Source: Permianibacter fluminis
GTDB lineage: Bacteria > Pseudomonadota > Gammaproteobacteria > Enterobacterales > Permianibacteraceae
Length of the DNA stretch: 64,000 nucleotides
NCBI RefSeq assembly: GCF_013179735.1
Contig: NZ_JABMEG010000001.1
Coordinates: forward strand, 2,480,001-2,544,000
Direction of reading: 5' to 3'
This document shows positions 42,484 through 53,200 of this stretch, one piece after another; the stretch's first letter is position 1; every line of letters begins with the position of its first letter. A program made the position numbers and the translations under genes. The notes beneath the pieces are model-generated. The model was given only the letters and a program-made list of their open reading frames with translations. It ran no database searches and was not told the DNA's origin.

Positions 42484-42864
42484 TCAGCGGCGCACTTTCA
42501 CCGCCAGCGACTTGAAGAAATCCAGCACGTCGTGCTTTTTGAAGTCGGTGAATTCGCCGGCATCGAAGAATGTGCCATTGCAGCTGGTGCAACGGTCGAT
42601 CTCGATATGCGGCTGTTTCGGATCCTGCATTTTGTGCAGTTGCGATTTATCGCCGCAGCGCGGGCAGAAAATCGGTTCCTGGCTGTTGAATTCCTTGCCC
42701 AGACTGGCGAGGCCCAGATCGAGCATTTCGGCATGCTTGATCTTGCTCAGCATCACTTCTTCGTTGGCATCAAACCACAAGCCTTTGCAACCGCTGCAGC
42801 GCTCGATTTCCACGCCTTCCAGCACCACATTATCCATTGGCGCTTTGCACTTCGGACATTTCAT
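42484..42864 (-). CDS. Zinc-ribbon (zf-TFIIB-type) protein
   Basis: A 126-residue cytosolic protein with two TFIIB-type zinc ribbons: CPKC ... CSGCKGLWFDANE (about residues 3-35) and CPRCG ... CTSCNGTFFDAGE (about 68-103). The C-terminal KKHDVLDFFKSL is basic. The duplicated ribbon suggests internal duplication. Such proteins are widespread and of unknown role, probably binding nucleic acid or protein. GGGGAG precedes the ATG by 6 nt. Confidence 0.88.
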   Translation of the reverse strand: MKCPKCKAPMDNVVLEGVEIERCSGCKGLWFDANEEVMLSKIKHAEMLDLGLASLGKEFNSQEPIFCPRCGDKSQLHKMQDPKQPHIEIDRCTSCNGTFFDAGEFTDFKKHDVLDFFKSLAVKVRR

Positions 42865-42954
42865 GACAGCTCCCCCCGAAACATTAGTCCCACTCCCAGT
42901 GTAGCGACTATCGTCGCACTCGGGGAGTGGGGTGGCGTGAAAGGTAACGTGAAA

Positions 42955-43140
42955 TCAGAAACCGCTCCAGATCTTGCTGGGTTCTGCGGCGGCCTTGGCC
43001 TCATCGCGCAGTGCATTGATGCGCTGGTACTTGGTTTCTTCGGCCTTGCGGGCCGGCGATTGATTGTTTTCCGGCTTTTTTTCCAGCTCCTGCAGAAACC
43101 GGGTGCTGTCGCTGACGTAGGCGCGATCGATCTTGCTCAT
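42955..43140 (-). CDS. Small conserved protein (possibly CBU_0585 family)
   Basis: A 61-residue hydrophilic protein, mostly helical, starting MSKIDRAYVSDSTRFLQELE and ending ALRDEAKAAAEPSKIWSGF. The N-terminal pattern (YVS...FL.E) and the later KYQRINALRD resemble small uncharacterised gammaproteobacterial proteins of the CBU_0585 type; this is from memory and is not certain. AGGAG 6 nt before the ATG supports translation. It is 50 nt downstream of asnS on the same strand, with the asnS terminator in between. Confidence 0.7.
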   Translation of the reverse strand: MSKIDRAYVSDSTRFLQELEKKPENNQSPARKAEETKYQRINALRDEAKAAAEPSKIWSGF

Positions 43141-43155
43141 GGTCTACTCCTGACA

Positions 43156-43182
43156 AAAGGCCCGATTGTGGTCGGGCCTGAA
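43156..43182 (-). terminator. Terminator of asnS
   Basis: Stem AGGCCCGA / TCGGGCCT with a 6-nt loop, followed on the minus strand by TTTTGTC, 11 nt past the asnS stop. Confidence 0.8.
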
Positions 43183-43189
43183 AACCCAC

Positions 43190-44590
43190 TTAGAATTCGG
43201 CGTTTTTCGGTGTCCGCGGGAACGGGATCACGTCACGGACGTTTTGCATACCGGTGACATAGGCCACGCAGCGCTCCAGGCCCAGGCCGAAACCGGCATG
43301 TGGCACGGTGCCATAGCGGCGCAGATCGCGGTACCACCAGTAATTCTCGATCGGCAGGCCCATTTCCTTCAGCCGCTCATCGAATACATGCAGGCGCTCT
43401 TCGCGCTGCGAGCCACCGATGATTTCGCCGATGCCCGGTGCCAGCACGTCCATCGCGGCGACGGTTTTGCCGTCGTCGTTCAGGCGCATGTAGAACGCCT
43501 TGATGTCTTTCGGGTAGTTCATCATGACGACCGGCCGGCCGACGTGTTTCTCGGCGATGTAGCGCTCGTGCTCCGATTGCAGATCCATGCCCCATTCGAC
43601 CGGGAACTGGAATTTCTCGCCGCTGGCTTTCAGGATCTTGACCGCTTCGGTGTAATCCATCCGGACGAATTCGGTCGCGACGATGGCTTCCAGCCGCGAA
43701 ATGGCGGTCGGTTCGATCCGTTCGGTGAAGAAGTGCATGTCATCCATGCGCTCGTTCAGCACCGCGCGGCAAATGTATTTCAGCATCGCTTCGGCGTGGT
43801 CGGCGTCGGCAGCCAGATCGGCAAAGGCGATTTCCGGCTCGACCATCCAGAATTCGGCCAGATGGCGGCTGGTGTTGGAGTTTTCGGCGCGGAAGGTCGG
43901 GCCAAAGGTGTAGACCTTGGACATCGCCATCGCATAGGTCTCGGCGTTGAGCTGGCCGGACACGGTCAGGAACGCCTCTTTGCCGAAGAAGTCCTGCGAG
44001 TAGTCGATTTTGCCGTCCGGTGTGCGCGGCGTGTTGACCTGGTCCAGGGTCGAGACCCGGAACATCTCGCCGGCGCCTTCGCAGTCACTGGCGGTGATGA
44101 TCGGGCTCGCCACCCAGACAAAGCCCTGCTCGTGGTGGAAGCGGTGGATGGCCTGGGCAATGCAGTTGCGGACCCGGGTCACCGCGCCGATGACGTTGGT
44201 GCGGGCGCGCAGGTGGCCCTGCTCACGCAGGTATTCGAAGCTGTGCGGCTTCGGGCTGATTGGGTAGGTTTCCGGGTCTTCGACCCAGCCGAGCACGGTG
44301 ATGCTGTCGGCCTTCAGCTCGATGGCCTGACCGGCGGCCGGCGACGGTACCACGGTGCCAACGATGTCGACCGAACAGCCAGCGGTCAGCTTCAGCACTT
44401 CATCCTGATAATTGGCCAGATTTTGTTCGGCCACCACCTGCACCGGGTGGAAGCCCGAGCCATCATGCACGTTGATGAAAGACAGGCCGGCTTTCGAATC
44501 GCGGCGGGTGCGAACCCAGCCCTGGATGCGAACCTGGCTGCCGGCGGCAGCCTTGCCTTTCAAGACATCGGCAATGGCCAAACGAATCAT
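43190..44590 (-). CDS. asnS: Asparagine--tRNA ligase
   Basis: A 466-residue class II synthetase (E. coli 466). The N-terminal OB fold ([20 protein letters not shown]) reads the anticodon. Motif 2 is in [20 protein letters not shown] and motif 3 in [21 protein letters not shown]. The ending [10 protein letters not shown] distinguishes AsnRS from AspRS (which ends differently). [14 protein letters not shown] is another AsnRS mark. The presence of AsnRS implies direct charging of tRNA-Asn. It starts at 44590 with GAGG 9 nt upstream. Confidence 0.97.
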   Translation of the reverse strand: MIRLAIADVLKGKAAAGSQVRIQGWVRTRRDSKAGLSFINVHDGSGFHPVQVVAEQNLANYQDEVLKLTAGCSVDIVGTVVPSPAAGQAIELKADSITVLGWVEDPETYPISPKPHSFEYLREQGHLRARTNVIGAVTRVRNCIAQAIHRFHHEQGFVWVASPIITASDCEGAGEMFRVSTLDQVNTPRTPDGKIDYSQDFFGKEAFLTVSGQLNAETYAMAMSKVYTFGPTFRAENSNTSRHLAEFWMVEPEIAFADLAADADHAEAMLKYICRAVLNERMDDMHFFTERIEPTAISRLEAIVATEFVRMDYTEAVKILKASGEKFQFPVEWGMDLQSEHERYIAEKHVGRPVVMMNYPKDIKAFYMRLNDDGKTVAAMDVLAPGIGEIIGGSQREERLHVFDERLKEMGLPIENYWWYRDLRRYGTVPHAGFGLGLERCVAYVTGMQNVRDVIPFPRTPKNAEF

Positions 44591-44766
44591 CTCAACAGTC
44601 CTCTCTTGTCGTTACGACGAGCAATCGTCGTCGTTGCAGTCAGTCAATTCCCAGGTTGCTGTCGCTCGGCCAATGACCGTCGATCAGCGGCCGAGCCCGG
44701 ATCAGCAATGACCGCAGGGGCAGGGGTAAATCGGGGTGGCGGTGGCGCGCCGTCGCTGGCGGCCGG

Positions 44767-44976
44767 TCACTCTATCGCCTGGTCGGCGAGTTGAATACGT
44801 TCGGCCAATCGACGATTGATGGCACGCTTCTGCTCGTCATCAAGCTGGTGCCAATTCAGCACTTCCTCAAAGCTGCGGCCACAGCCGCGGCAGATTTCGT
44901 CGCCAAGCACGGTACTGCAGACGCCGATGCAGGGCGAGGCGGTGTCACTGCGCTTGCCGGAAAGAGAAATACTCAC
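44767..44976 (-). CDS. DUF1289 domain-containing protein
   Basis: A 69-residue cysteine-rich protein with the DUF1289 pattern SPCIGVCSTVLGDEICRGCG (about residues 12-31) and SFEEVLNWHQLDDEQKRAIN. The three to four conserved Cys suggest a metal site; the function is unknown. No ATG is available in frame; I use GTG 44976, which leaves MSISLSGKRSDTASPCIGVC. A longer frame extends upstream through the tandem array at 45076-45155 but is unlike the family. It is divergent from the GGDEF-EAL gene. Confidence 0.85.
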   Translation of the reverse strand: MSISLSGKRSDTASPCIGVCSTVLGDEICRGCGRSFEEVLNWHQLDDEQKRAINRRLAERIQLADQAIE

Positions 44977-45075
44977 AACCTGATCTACCCATTGTCCGGG
45001 CTGGTAAAACCGGCCGCTATGGTAGCCTGTGGCCCGGTCATGACGCCACCGGCTACCGGACGGTAATGGGCCTTG

Positions 45076-45155
45076 CCGCTGGATTTCATAATCGTCCCGC
45101 TGGATTTCATAACCCCCGTGGGATTTCACAAACGCCCCGTGGGAATGCATATCGG
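45076..45155. repeat. Tandem array of four 19-21 nt units
   Basis: Units at 45076-45096, 45097-45115, 45116-45136 and 45137-45155 share CCGyTGGATTTCATAA. The first two are nearly identical over 16 nt. Confidence 0.88.
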
Positions 45156-45200
45156 CTATTCTGTGGGAGTGCGACGGATGTGCACACCCGGAAGGGAGGC

Positions 45201-45305
45201 CATGGACCTTCTTGACCATGGACCTGTTTGACTGCGGCGCCGTGAGGCTGCGGACCAGTAACTGCGGACTTTTAGCCGCGGACCGGTGACCGCGAACCTG
45301 TGACA
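45201..45305. repeat. Tandem array of about seven 14-16 nt units
   Basis: The first two units (45201-45216, 45217-45232) match at 14 of 16 positions (CATGGACCTkyTTGAC). Later units shift to CTGCGGACC and CGCGGACCGGTGAC forms, ending 15 nt before the GGDEF-EAL start codon. Confidence 0.72.
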
Positions 45306-45320
45306 GGGATCGGTTCTGAC

Positions 45321-46991
45321 ATGGAATACGCGCAACACCCACTCCTGCCTGCAGTTCTGCAGGCACTTCGGGAAGCGGTGCTGGTGGTTGACCCCCAAGG
45401 CCAGCTGTTACTGGTCAACCGCGCCTGCCGCCGGCTGCTCGGTTACCGTGATGATGACCGGCTCGAAGGCGCTCTGGCCGACCTGCTGCTGCTGGTCGAT
45501 GAAAACAGCCGCGAACCGATAAGCCTGCCGCTGGAGCGGCTGGACGATTCCGACTGGCTGCGCCACATCAACGACAGCGCCGTTATCCTGCGGCGCAATG
45601 GCAGCGAATTTCCGTTCGAACTCACAGTGAGTCCGGTCCAGCATGCCGGCGTCAGCGGCTGGCTGTTGACCGTCAAGGATCTGTTCCAGACCCGCTCGCT
45701 GGCCGACACCATTCATTTCCAGCGTTCACATGACAGCCTGACCGGGCTGGTCAACCGCGCCGAATTCGAAAGCCGTTTGCAGGATGCCTTGCTGCAATCG
45801 GTTCATGATGGCAGTACCCATGCGCTCTGTTATCTCGATCTCGATCAATTCAAAGTGGTCAATGACACCTGTGGCCATATTGCCGGCGATGAATTGTTGC
45901 GCCAGTTGACCGATCTGTTTCGCAGCGCCACCGGCGACAACGATGTGCTCGCCCGCATCGGCGGCGATGAGTTCGCCGTGCTGCTGTGGCAGCGCTCGTT
46001 GGCTGAGGCGACCACTTGGGCCGAGCAGCTGCGCGAGCGGGTCAGCCAGTTTCCATTCAGTTGGGGCGACAAGTCGTTCTCGGTCAGCATCAGTGTTGGC
46101 GTGGCGCCACTGTTTGGTGCCGGCCAGAATTGGGCCACCGTGCTCGGTCAGGCCGACGCGGCCTGTTATCACGCCAAAGATCTCGGCGGCAATCAGGTCC
46201 GGGTTTACAGCGATGACGATGTTCAGCTGGCGCAGCGCCACACCGAAATGCAATGGGTGTCGCGCATCGTCCAGGCGCTGCAGCAGGATCGGTTTCAGTT
46301 GTGGGCACAGCGGATTGCGCCGGTATTGCCGGGCAACGGCGGCGGCCATCAGGAAATTCTGGTCCGGATGGTCGATGTCGATGGCAGCCTGATTCCGCCG
46401 GGCATGTTTCTGCCGGCGGCGGAACGGTTCAATCTGGTGCTGATGCTGGATCGCTGGGTGGTTGGCCGGACGCTCGACTGGATGGCGCAACGGCAAAAGA
46501 AGAACCAGCCGCCGATCCGCTGCGCCATCAACTTGTCCGGCGCCAGTATCAATCAGAGTCTGTTCCACCAATTTGTCGCCGATGAGCTGCAGCGCTCTGG
46601 TGTGACGCCGAGTCTGGTCTGTTTTGAAGTCACCGAAACGGCGGCCATTGCCAACCTGCAAAGTGCCCGCGCATTCATTCAGCAGATGAAGCAGCTGGGC
46701 TGTGCCTTTGCGCTCGATGATTTCGGTGCCGGCATGTCGTCATTTGCGTACTTGCGCAACCTGCCGGTCGACTACCTGAAAATCGACGGTGTGTTCGTCA
46801 AGGATCTGGCCAACAATGCCATGGACTACGCGATGGTCCGCGCGATTAACGAAGTCGGCAAGGTGATGGGCATGCAGACGATTGCCGAATTCGTCGAGAA
46901 CGATGCCGTGCTGGCCAAGCTGCGGGAAATCGGTGTCGATTATGCTCAGGGTTATGGCATCGCCAGACCGGCGCCGCTGCCGCCGGCCTGA
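45321..46991 (+). CDS. PAS-GGDEF-EAL protein (cyclic di-GMP turnover)
   Basis: A 556-residue cytosolic protein. A PAS sensor (about 10-125: LREAVLVVDPQGQLLLVNRA) is followed by a GGDEF domain with intact RIGGDEFAVLL (about 212-222), expected to make cyclic di-GMP. An EAL domain (about 312-556) follows. Its signature is EILVR in place of EALxR, with the metal/catalytic residues otherwise present: NLSGASIN, EVTETAAI, DDFGAGMSSFAYL, YLKIDG and AEFVEN. Both activities are possible, with PAS probably setting the balance. No membrane segment is present. The ribosome binding site is weak, and a tandem array lies in its leader. Confidence 0.94.
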   Translation: MEYAQHPLLPAVLQALREAVLVVDPQGQLLLVNRACRRLLGYRDDDRLEGALADLLLLVDENSREPISLPLERLDDSDWLRHINDSAVILRRNGSEFPFELTVSPVQHAGVSGWLLTVKDLFQTRSLADTIHFQRSHDSLTGLVNRAEFESRLQDALLQSVHDGSTHALCYLDLDQFKVVNDTCGHIAGDELLRQLTDLFRSATGDNDVLARIGGDEFAVLLWQRSLAEATTWAEQLRERVSQFPFSWGDKSFSVSISVGVAPLFGAGQNWATVLGQADAACYHAKDLGGNQVRVYSDDDVQLAQRHTEMQWVSRIVQALQQDRFQLWAQRIAPVLPGNGGGHQEILVRMVDVDGSLIPPGMFLPAAERFNLVLMLDRWVVGRTLDWMAQRQKKNQPPIRCAINLSGASINQSLFHQFVADELQRSGVTPSLVCFEVTETAAIANLQSARAFIQQMKQLGCAFALDDFGAGMSSFAYLRNLPVDYLKIDGVFVKDLANNAMDYAMVRAINEVGKVMGMQTIAEFVENDAVLAKLREIGVDYAQGYGIARPAPLPPA

Positions 46992-47083
46992 CGCGAACTG
47001 GTCTGCCGCTTGCCTGATTGCAGTCGCTCTGAAAGCCGCCGCTCTGAAAGGAACAAAACGGAGCAAACGAATACGAGCAAAAT

Positions 47084-47110
47084 AAAACCGCCAGCTGGCG
47101 GTTTTGTTTT
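47084..47110. terminator. Terminator between the GGDEF-EAL and RND genes
   Basis: A perfect 9-bp stem AAAACCGCC / GGCGGTTTT with loop AGCT and A/T runs, serving both convergent genes. Confidence 0.92.
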
Positions 47111-47124
47111 GCTGAGTTAGCACG

Positions 47125-50100
47125 CTACGGTTGCGACTCATCCGCCGTGGCAGTGCGGCTCTCGTCGATGATCGGTGTCACTGATTCCATCGGCGCCGGC
47201 CACTGGCCGCGGGCCCGGGCTTTGGCTTCGGCCCAGACCCGGCTGCTCCAGAGCCGAATATTGTCCAGCCCGACATAAATGGTCGGCAAAATCAGCAGAC
47301 TGACCACGGTCGAAAACACCAAACCACCGACCACGGCGCGGGCCATCGGGTAGTAGGGCGGGCTGTCGGCATCGCCGCCGATGGTGGTCGAGCCCATGCA
47401 CAGCGGCACCAGCCCGAGCACAGTGGTGGCAGTGGTCATCAGAATCGGTCGCAATCGCTCGCGGCCGGCGGTCAGGATGGCTTCGGCCCGCGCTATGCCT
47501 TCCTTGCGCAATTGGTTGATGTGATCAATCAGCACGATGCCGTTGTTCACGATGACGCCCATCAGCACCAGAATGCCGATGTTGGCCATGATCGACAGCG
47601 TGGTGCCGGTAATCAGGAAAAACCAGAACACCCCAACCACCGAATAAAACACCGAGAAGATCACCGCGCTCGGAAAAATCAGCGATTCGAACATCGCCGC
47701 CATCACCACGTAGATCATCATCAGTGCCAGCAGCATGTTCTGGGCGAACACGCGGCCAGCTTCGTCTTCGCGATCAAAACCGCCGCCAAAACTGGCGCTG
47801 TAACCGGGCGGCAATTGCAGCTTGCTCAGGAACGGCTCAATTTTTTTGCGGGCTTCTTCGCCGGAAATGCCATCGGCCACCGCCGTGACGCCGATCGTGG
47901 TCAGCCGATCTTCGCGGACGATGCGTTGACTGGCGCGCGCCGTCGTGATGTCGGCCACGGCAGACAGCGGTATCCGCTCGCCGTTCGGCCGGAACAATGG
48001 CAGCGTTTCCAGATCGGAAATTTTCTGCCGGTCGCTCTTGCCAAACATCAACCGGACATCGGTTTCGCCGTGCGCGGTCCGCATGGTGCGCAGTGGCTGG
48101 CCGCGCATCGCCACCGCCACTGACTGCGCCACTGCCGATGGCGTCAGGCCGAGCACCTGGGCACGCGATCGGTCAATGCGAACCTGCACTTCCTGATCGC
48201 CGCGGTTGGCTTCCGAGCGGACTTCCTTCAGGCCTTTGACGCCAGCCAGCATCTGGGCCAGCTCGCGCGACAGGCCAGCCAGTCGTTCGGTCGAATCGCC
48301 GACCAGCAGTACCCGCAAATCTTCGCCGCCGCCAAAGCGATCGCGCTGGAAGGTGACTTTGCCGAGCGGAAATTTCGGCATTTCCTTTTCCATCTGTTCG
48401 CGCATTTCCTGCAGCGTCAGGCCGGAGGGTCGCTCTTTTTTCAGCAGGATGGTGGTGCCGGCTTCGTCAGTAACAAAATAGCTGTAGACGCTGTCGATAT
48501 CGAAACGGTCCTTGTTCTTCAGCAGCCACTCCTCCAGCGGTGTCACAGCTGCCTCGACCCGGTCAACGGTGTATTTGCCATCCAGCTGATAGAACAGCCG
48601 CAAACGATCCTGGGCGCTTTCCTCGAACATGTCCTTCTTGATCAGGTTGAACGGAATCGCCACCGACAGCAGCACCAATAGCGCAAACAGGCCAGACAGT
48701 TTGGGATGGTGCAGCGTCCAGTCCAGTATGTTGGCGTAGCGTTCCGACAGCTTGACCACCCATTGCACCGGCTTGGCATTGGCTTGCATCGGCAGCCAGT
48801 ACAGCAGCAGCGGAATGATGGTCAGCGAGATGAACAGTGACGCGAACATCGACACCGTGATGGTCGTGGCGACGTGGCTCAGGAACACCGTAACGTCAAT
48901 TTTTTCGCCAATGATGTTCGGCAGAAACACGATCACCGTGGTAATCGTTCCGGTCAAAACCGCCAGACCGACATGGCGGGCGCCGGCCAGAATGGCCGCC
49001 TTGCGATCGTTCGGATATAACGGCTCCTGGCGGAAAATGCTTTCGCTGACCACCACCGCATTGTCGACCAGCATGCCAATCGACAGCATCAGCCCCATCA
49101 TCGACAGAATGTTGATGGTGACGCCGGCAAAGAACATGTAGGCGAGTGTGATCATCACCGCAAACGGCACCGCCAACGAAACGGCAATCGTCACTGGCCA
49201 GTTCCGCATGAAGCTGTACAGCACCAGCACCGACAGGGCAAAGCCAATCAAGCCGGATATCACGATTTCTTTCAGGCTGTTGACGACGCCCTCAGCCTGA
49301 TTGTTCATCATGTACAGCTGGATGCCGCGAAACTCGTTGCTGTTGCTGAGCTCCTGAATGCGCTGCATGACCCGCTCTGAGGTGTCGACCAGATTGGCAC
49401 CGCTTTCACGGGTGATCGACAGCGCAATGGCGTCTTTCAGATCCAGATGGCGGCCGACTTCCCTCGGGGGATGCGCAAACGTGACCGTGGCGATATCGGA
49501 CAAGCGCAGCCCGCGATCATTGATCGGCAGCTCGCGGATATCGTCCAGTTTTTGCCATTCGCCAACTGGCTTCACCCGCAGTCGCTGGCCGGCATCCTGT
49601 ATCAGGCCGCCGGACACGGAAAAGTTGTGCTTGGCCAGCGTTGCCGCCAGCGCCGGCAGTTGCACGCCATGCGCCGCAACGCGGCCGGCATCGAGCTGGA
49701 TTTCAATTTGCAGCGGCTCGACGCCACCCAAATCCACCTTCGACACGCCAGGCACTGATTCGATGGCCCGTCGCAATTTGCGATCTAACAGATCATAGGC
49801 TTTGGACAAGTCGCGGCTGTCACTGGAGATGCGAATCTCCAGCATCGGCGCATCGGTGGTGCGGCCGGTGAACACGAATAATCGCTGCAGATCACTCGGC
49901 AGCTGATCACGGATGGCGTCGATCTTTTCCCGCGCCTCGATGCCTTTGACAATCGCATTGGCATCCCAGCCAAAGAACACGCCAATCTGGACGCCATCGT
50001 TGTTGGTGTCGGAGCGAAAGCGTTTGATGCCGGACAGCGTCGCCAGTGCTTCTTCCACCGGCCGGGTGACCAGTCGCTCCACTTCTTCCGGACTGGAGCT

Positions 50101-50256
50101 GGGGTAGGGGATCTGGATGAAGATGCCGGGGAACTGTACCTCCGGAAAATATTCCAGTGGCAGCAGACGGGTTGCTACGCCGCCGACCACCAGAAAACAA
50201 AAGAACAGCATCAGCGTGGTAACGGGCCGCTTCAGCGACAATTCGGTGATCCGCAT
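47125..50256 (-). CDS. RND-family efflux permease (second of a tandem pair)
   Basis: A 1043-residue AcrB-type proton-driven pump. It has an N-terminal helix (TLMLFFCFLVVGGVATRLLP), a periplasmic pore domain (PEVQFPGIFIQIPYPSSSPEEV), a central six-helix bundle, a second periplasmic half and a C-terminal six-helix bundle. In the fourth helix the proton-relay segment is GMLVDNAVVVSE (about residue 398): one Asp is followed by Asn where AcrB has two Asp, as in a non-AcrB subgroup. The C-terminal tail of about 35 residues (PAPMESVTPIIDES) is extra. It is 12 nt downstream of the first RND gene, with AAGGA before the ATG, so the two are co-transcribed and may form a heteromeric pump. Confidence 0.93.
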   Translation of the reverse strand: MRITELSLKRPVTTLMLFFCFLVVGGVATRLLPLEYFPEVQFPGIFIQIPYPSSSPEEVERLVTRPVEEALATLSGIKRFRSDTNNDGVQIGVFFGWDANAIVKGIEAREKIDAIRDQLPSDLQRLFVFTGRTTDAPMLEIRISSDSRDLSKAYDLLDRKLRRAIESVPGVSKVDLGGVEPLQIEIQLDAGRVAAHGVQLPALAATLAKHNFSVSGGLIQDAGQRLRVKPVGEWQKLDDIRELPINDRGLRLSDIATVTFAHPPREVGRHLDLKDAIALSITRESGANLVDTSERVMQRIQELSNSNEFRGIQLYMMNNQAEGVVNSLKEIVISGLIGFALSVLVLYSFMRNWPVTIAVSLAVPFAVMITLAYMFFAGVTINILSMMGLMLSIGMLVDNAVVVSESIFRQEPLYPNDRKAAILAGARHVGLAVLTGTITTVIVFLPNIIGEKIDVTVFLSHVATTITVSMFASLFISLTIIPLLLYWLPMQANAKPVQWVVKLSERYANILDWTLHHPKLSGLFALLVLLSVAIPFNLIKKDMFEESAQDRLRLFYQLDGKYTVDRVEAAVTPLEEWLLKNKDRFDIDSVYSYFVTDEAGTTILLKKERPSGLTLQEMREQMEKEMPKFPLGKVTFQRDRFGGGEDLRVLLVGDSTERLAGLSRELAQMLAGVKGLKEVRSEANRGDQEVQVRIDRSRAQVLGLTPSAVAQSVAVAMRGQPLRTMRTAHGETDVRLMFGKSDRQKISDLETLPLFRPNGERIPLSAVADITTARASQRIVREDRLTTIGVTAVADGISGEEARKKIEPFLSKLQLPPGYSASFGGGFDREDEAGRVFAQNMLLALMMIYVVMAAMFESLIFPSAVIFSVFYSVVGVFWFFLITGTTLSIMANIGILVLMGVIVNNGIVLIDHINQLRKEGIARAEAILTAGRERLRPILMTTATTVLGLVPLCMGSTTIGGDADSPPYYPMARAVVGGLVFSTVVSLLILPTIYVGLDNIRLWSSRVWAEAKARARGQWPAPMESVTPIIDESRTATADESQP

Positions 50257-50268
50257 GATGGCGTGTCC

Positions 50269-53200
50269 TTACTCGGAGCGATCCAGCAGGGTGTACAACA
50301 CCGGGATGACCACCAGCGTCAGCAACGTCGAGACCGTGATGCCGCCGATGACCGTGATCGCCATCGGGGCGCGAATCTCGGCACCTTCGCCAATGCCCAG
50401 CGCGAGTGGCACCATGCCAAGTACCGTGGTCAGCATCGTCATCATGATCGGGCGCAGCCGACTACGACCGGCCTCACGCACCGCTGCGAGTTTTTGCAGG
50501 TCTTCGGCGCGCAATTGGTTGATCCGGTCGATCAGCACAATCGCGTTGTTGACGACGATACCGGCCAGCATGATGAGGCCGATGAAAACCACCACGCTGA
50601 TGGTCTGCTTGGTCAGCACCAGTGCCAGCACCGCGCCCACCAGCGCCAACGGCACACTGAACATGATCACAAACGGATGCAGCAGCGACTCGAACTGCGA
50701 GGCCATCACCAGATAGACCAGGAACAGTGCCAGCAACAAGGCAAATTGCAGCGAGCGGAACGACACCTGCATTTCCTCGTTCTGGCCAGCCAGCCGGATT
50801 TCGATACCGCTGCGCTCCGGCAGTTGCTTGATGAGCTGCTGCACTTCGGCGGCCGCTTCACCGAGATCGCCGTAATGCAGGTTGGCGGAAACGATGGCGA
50901 CCCGCTCCTGACCGATGCGGTGAATCTCGCTGGGTCCGACCGCCAGCTTGACCTCGGCGATGGCGGACAGCGGAATCGGTGTCTTGGGATCCGAGTTGAC
51001 AATAATCTGCCGGACTTCTTCGACCGAGTTACGCGAGACTTCGTCCAGCCGGACCACGACATCAATCTTGCGATCGCGGAAGGCATAGCGGGTCGCGATG
51101 TCGCCGCGCAGCTTCTTGACCACGCGCTGGGCCACATCCGGCACCGACAGGTTCAATTTTGCTGCCCGCTCGTGATCGAACAGGATTTGCAATTCCGGAT
51201 AGCCTTCTTCCACCGTCGAGCGAATATCAATAAAGCGATCCTTCGCCCGCATCAGGCCGACCAGTTGCGCGGAACTCGCCCGCAGATCATCCATGTTGTA
51301 GCCAATCAATTCGACTTCCAGCGGGGTCTTGAAGGTGAACAGTGCGCGCCGTTCCACTTCAACCTGGACGCCGGGTAGCTGCGACAATTGCTCACGCAGC
51401 CGCCGCATGACCTCGGCTTCGGTGTGCTGGGCGACCGGTTTTTTCAAGACCACGTTCAACTCGCCGACATTCTCGCCGCCTTTGTCTGGCGAAGCATCGA
51501 GTCGGTTGCCACTGCCGGCCACGGCAAAACTGCGCTCGACTTCCGGCATTGCTGCAGCAATGCGATGCGCCTTCAGCAGGATCTCGTCAGTCTTTGCCAA
51601 CGGCGTGCCTGGCGCGGCGCGCAGGTTGGCGACGAACTCGCCCTGTGCCAGTTGCGGAATCAGTTCAACGCCGATACGCGACAACATGAACACGCTGATG
51701 GCAAACAGGCTCAGCGCGATGGTGATGACCAGCAGCTTGCGACTCAATGCTTGCTGAATCAGGCTGTCATAGCCTTGTTCCAGTTTGGTGTACAGGTAAT
51801 TGAACGCATCGACGATCGGCTTGAATAGCCGATGCATTAACTTGCCAACAAGACCGGCAACAAACAGGAGCCAGCTCATCAGGATCGCAATAATTGGCGT
51901 TTTGCGTATCCACTTTATGACAGCCGCTGTCGGATTGACGATGAGCTTGCTGACGATCGCAGGTGTTAAAGCCGAGAAAATGGCTGCCAACCCTGAGCGA
52001 AAGCGGGAAGGATATCGTTCGATTGGCGGGGTCTCTGGTATATCAAGACTTTGCTTTGCTGGCTGCGGGAGATTGGAATCCTGACGGCGGTGCACGGCCA
52101 GCTCGGGGTGACTTTCCGCTGTTTTGCGCTGACCAACCACCGCCAGCATCGGCACCAGCGTAAAGCCGATGAACAGCGACACAATTTGCGAGAAAGTCAC
52201 GGTCAAGGCCTGGTCGCGGAACAGCTGACCGGCAATGCCCTGGACAAACACCAGTGGCAGGAAAACCGCGATGGAGGTCAGCGTGGAGGCGGTGACGGCA
52301 CCCGCCACCTCGGCCGTGCCTTCCCGGGCGGCCTGGAATACCGGTTTGCCGAGCTTGCGATGGGTATCGATGTTTTCGAGCACGACAATGCCGTTGTCGA
52401 TCAGCATGCCGATAGACAGCGCGATCCCTCCCAGCGACATGATGTTGAGCGTGACGCCAGCGGCGTACATCAGGTTGAACGAGATCACGACCGCGACCGG
52501 AATCGACAGTGCGATGATCACGGTCGCCCAGACGTTGCGCAGGAACAAATACAGAATAATCGTGGCCAGAATGCCACCTTCGATGCCGTTGGCGACCACC
52601 TCGCCGACCGCATCCTCAATAAACAGCGACTGGTCGTAGATATTCTCCAGCTTCAGACCATCGCCGAGCGATTTGCTGAGCTCTTCCAACCGCGCCTTGA
52701 TTTTGTGGGCAACGGCAACGGTGTTGGCATCGCCTTCCTTGTACAGGGCAATTTCGACGGCTTCTTCGCCGTTGATGCGGGTGACGGCTTCGCGTTCCTT
52801 GTAGCGCATCGCGACCTGGGCAATGTCGCGCAGGTACACCGGCTTGCCGTCATTGCTGGCGACAATGGTGTCGGCCATTTCCTGAACCGACTGGTATTGA
52901 TTGATCGTCCGTACCAGCAATTGCTGGCTGCCTTCTTCCAGTCGGCCGCCGGACAGGTTGACGTTCTCGGCTTGCAGATGCTGGGCGATTTGTTCGATGG
53001 TCAGGCCGAGTTGGGAAACTTTTTCCTGATCGATATTGATCTGGACTTCATCTTCGTAACCGCCGCTGATCTTGACGGCCGCGACACCTTCAATGGCTTC
53101 GAGCTGTTTCTTGACTTGCTCATCTGCCAGCCGGCGCAACCAGGTCAAGTTTTGTTCCGCAGCGGCGGCTGTGCGGGTTTGTCCTTCGGCCAGCGGCCGC

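Larger units (their letters stand above)
44977..45320. other. Divergent gap with two unrelated tandem arrays
   Basis: 344 nt between DUF1289 (minus) and the GGDEF-EAL gene (plus). About half of it is repeat: 45076-45155 (19-21 nt units) toward DUF1289 and 45201-45305 (14-16 nt units) toward the GGDEF-EAL gene. I see no clear promoter or gene. Confidence 0.65.
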
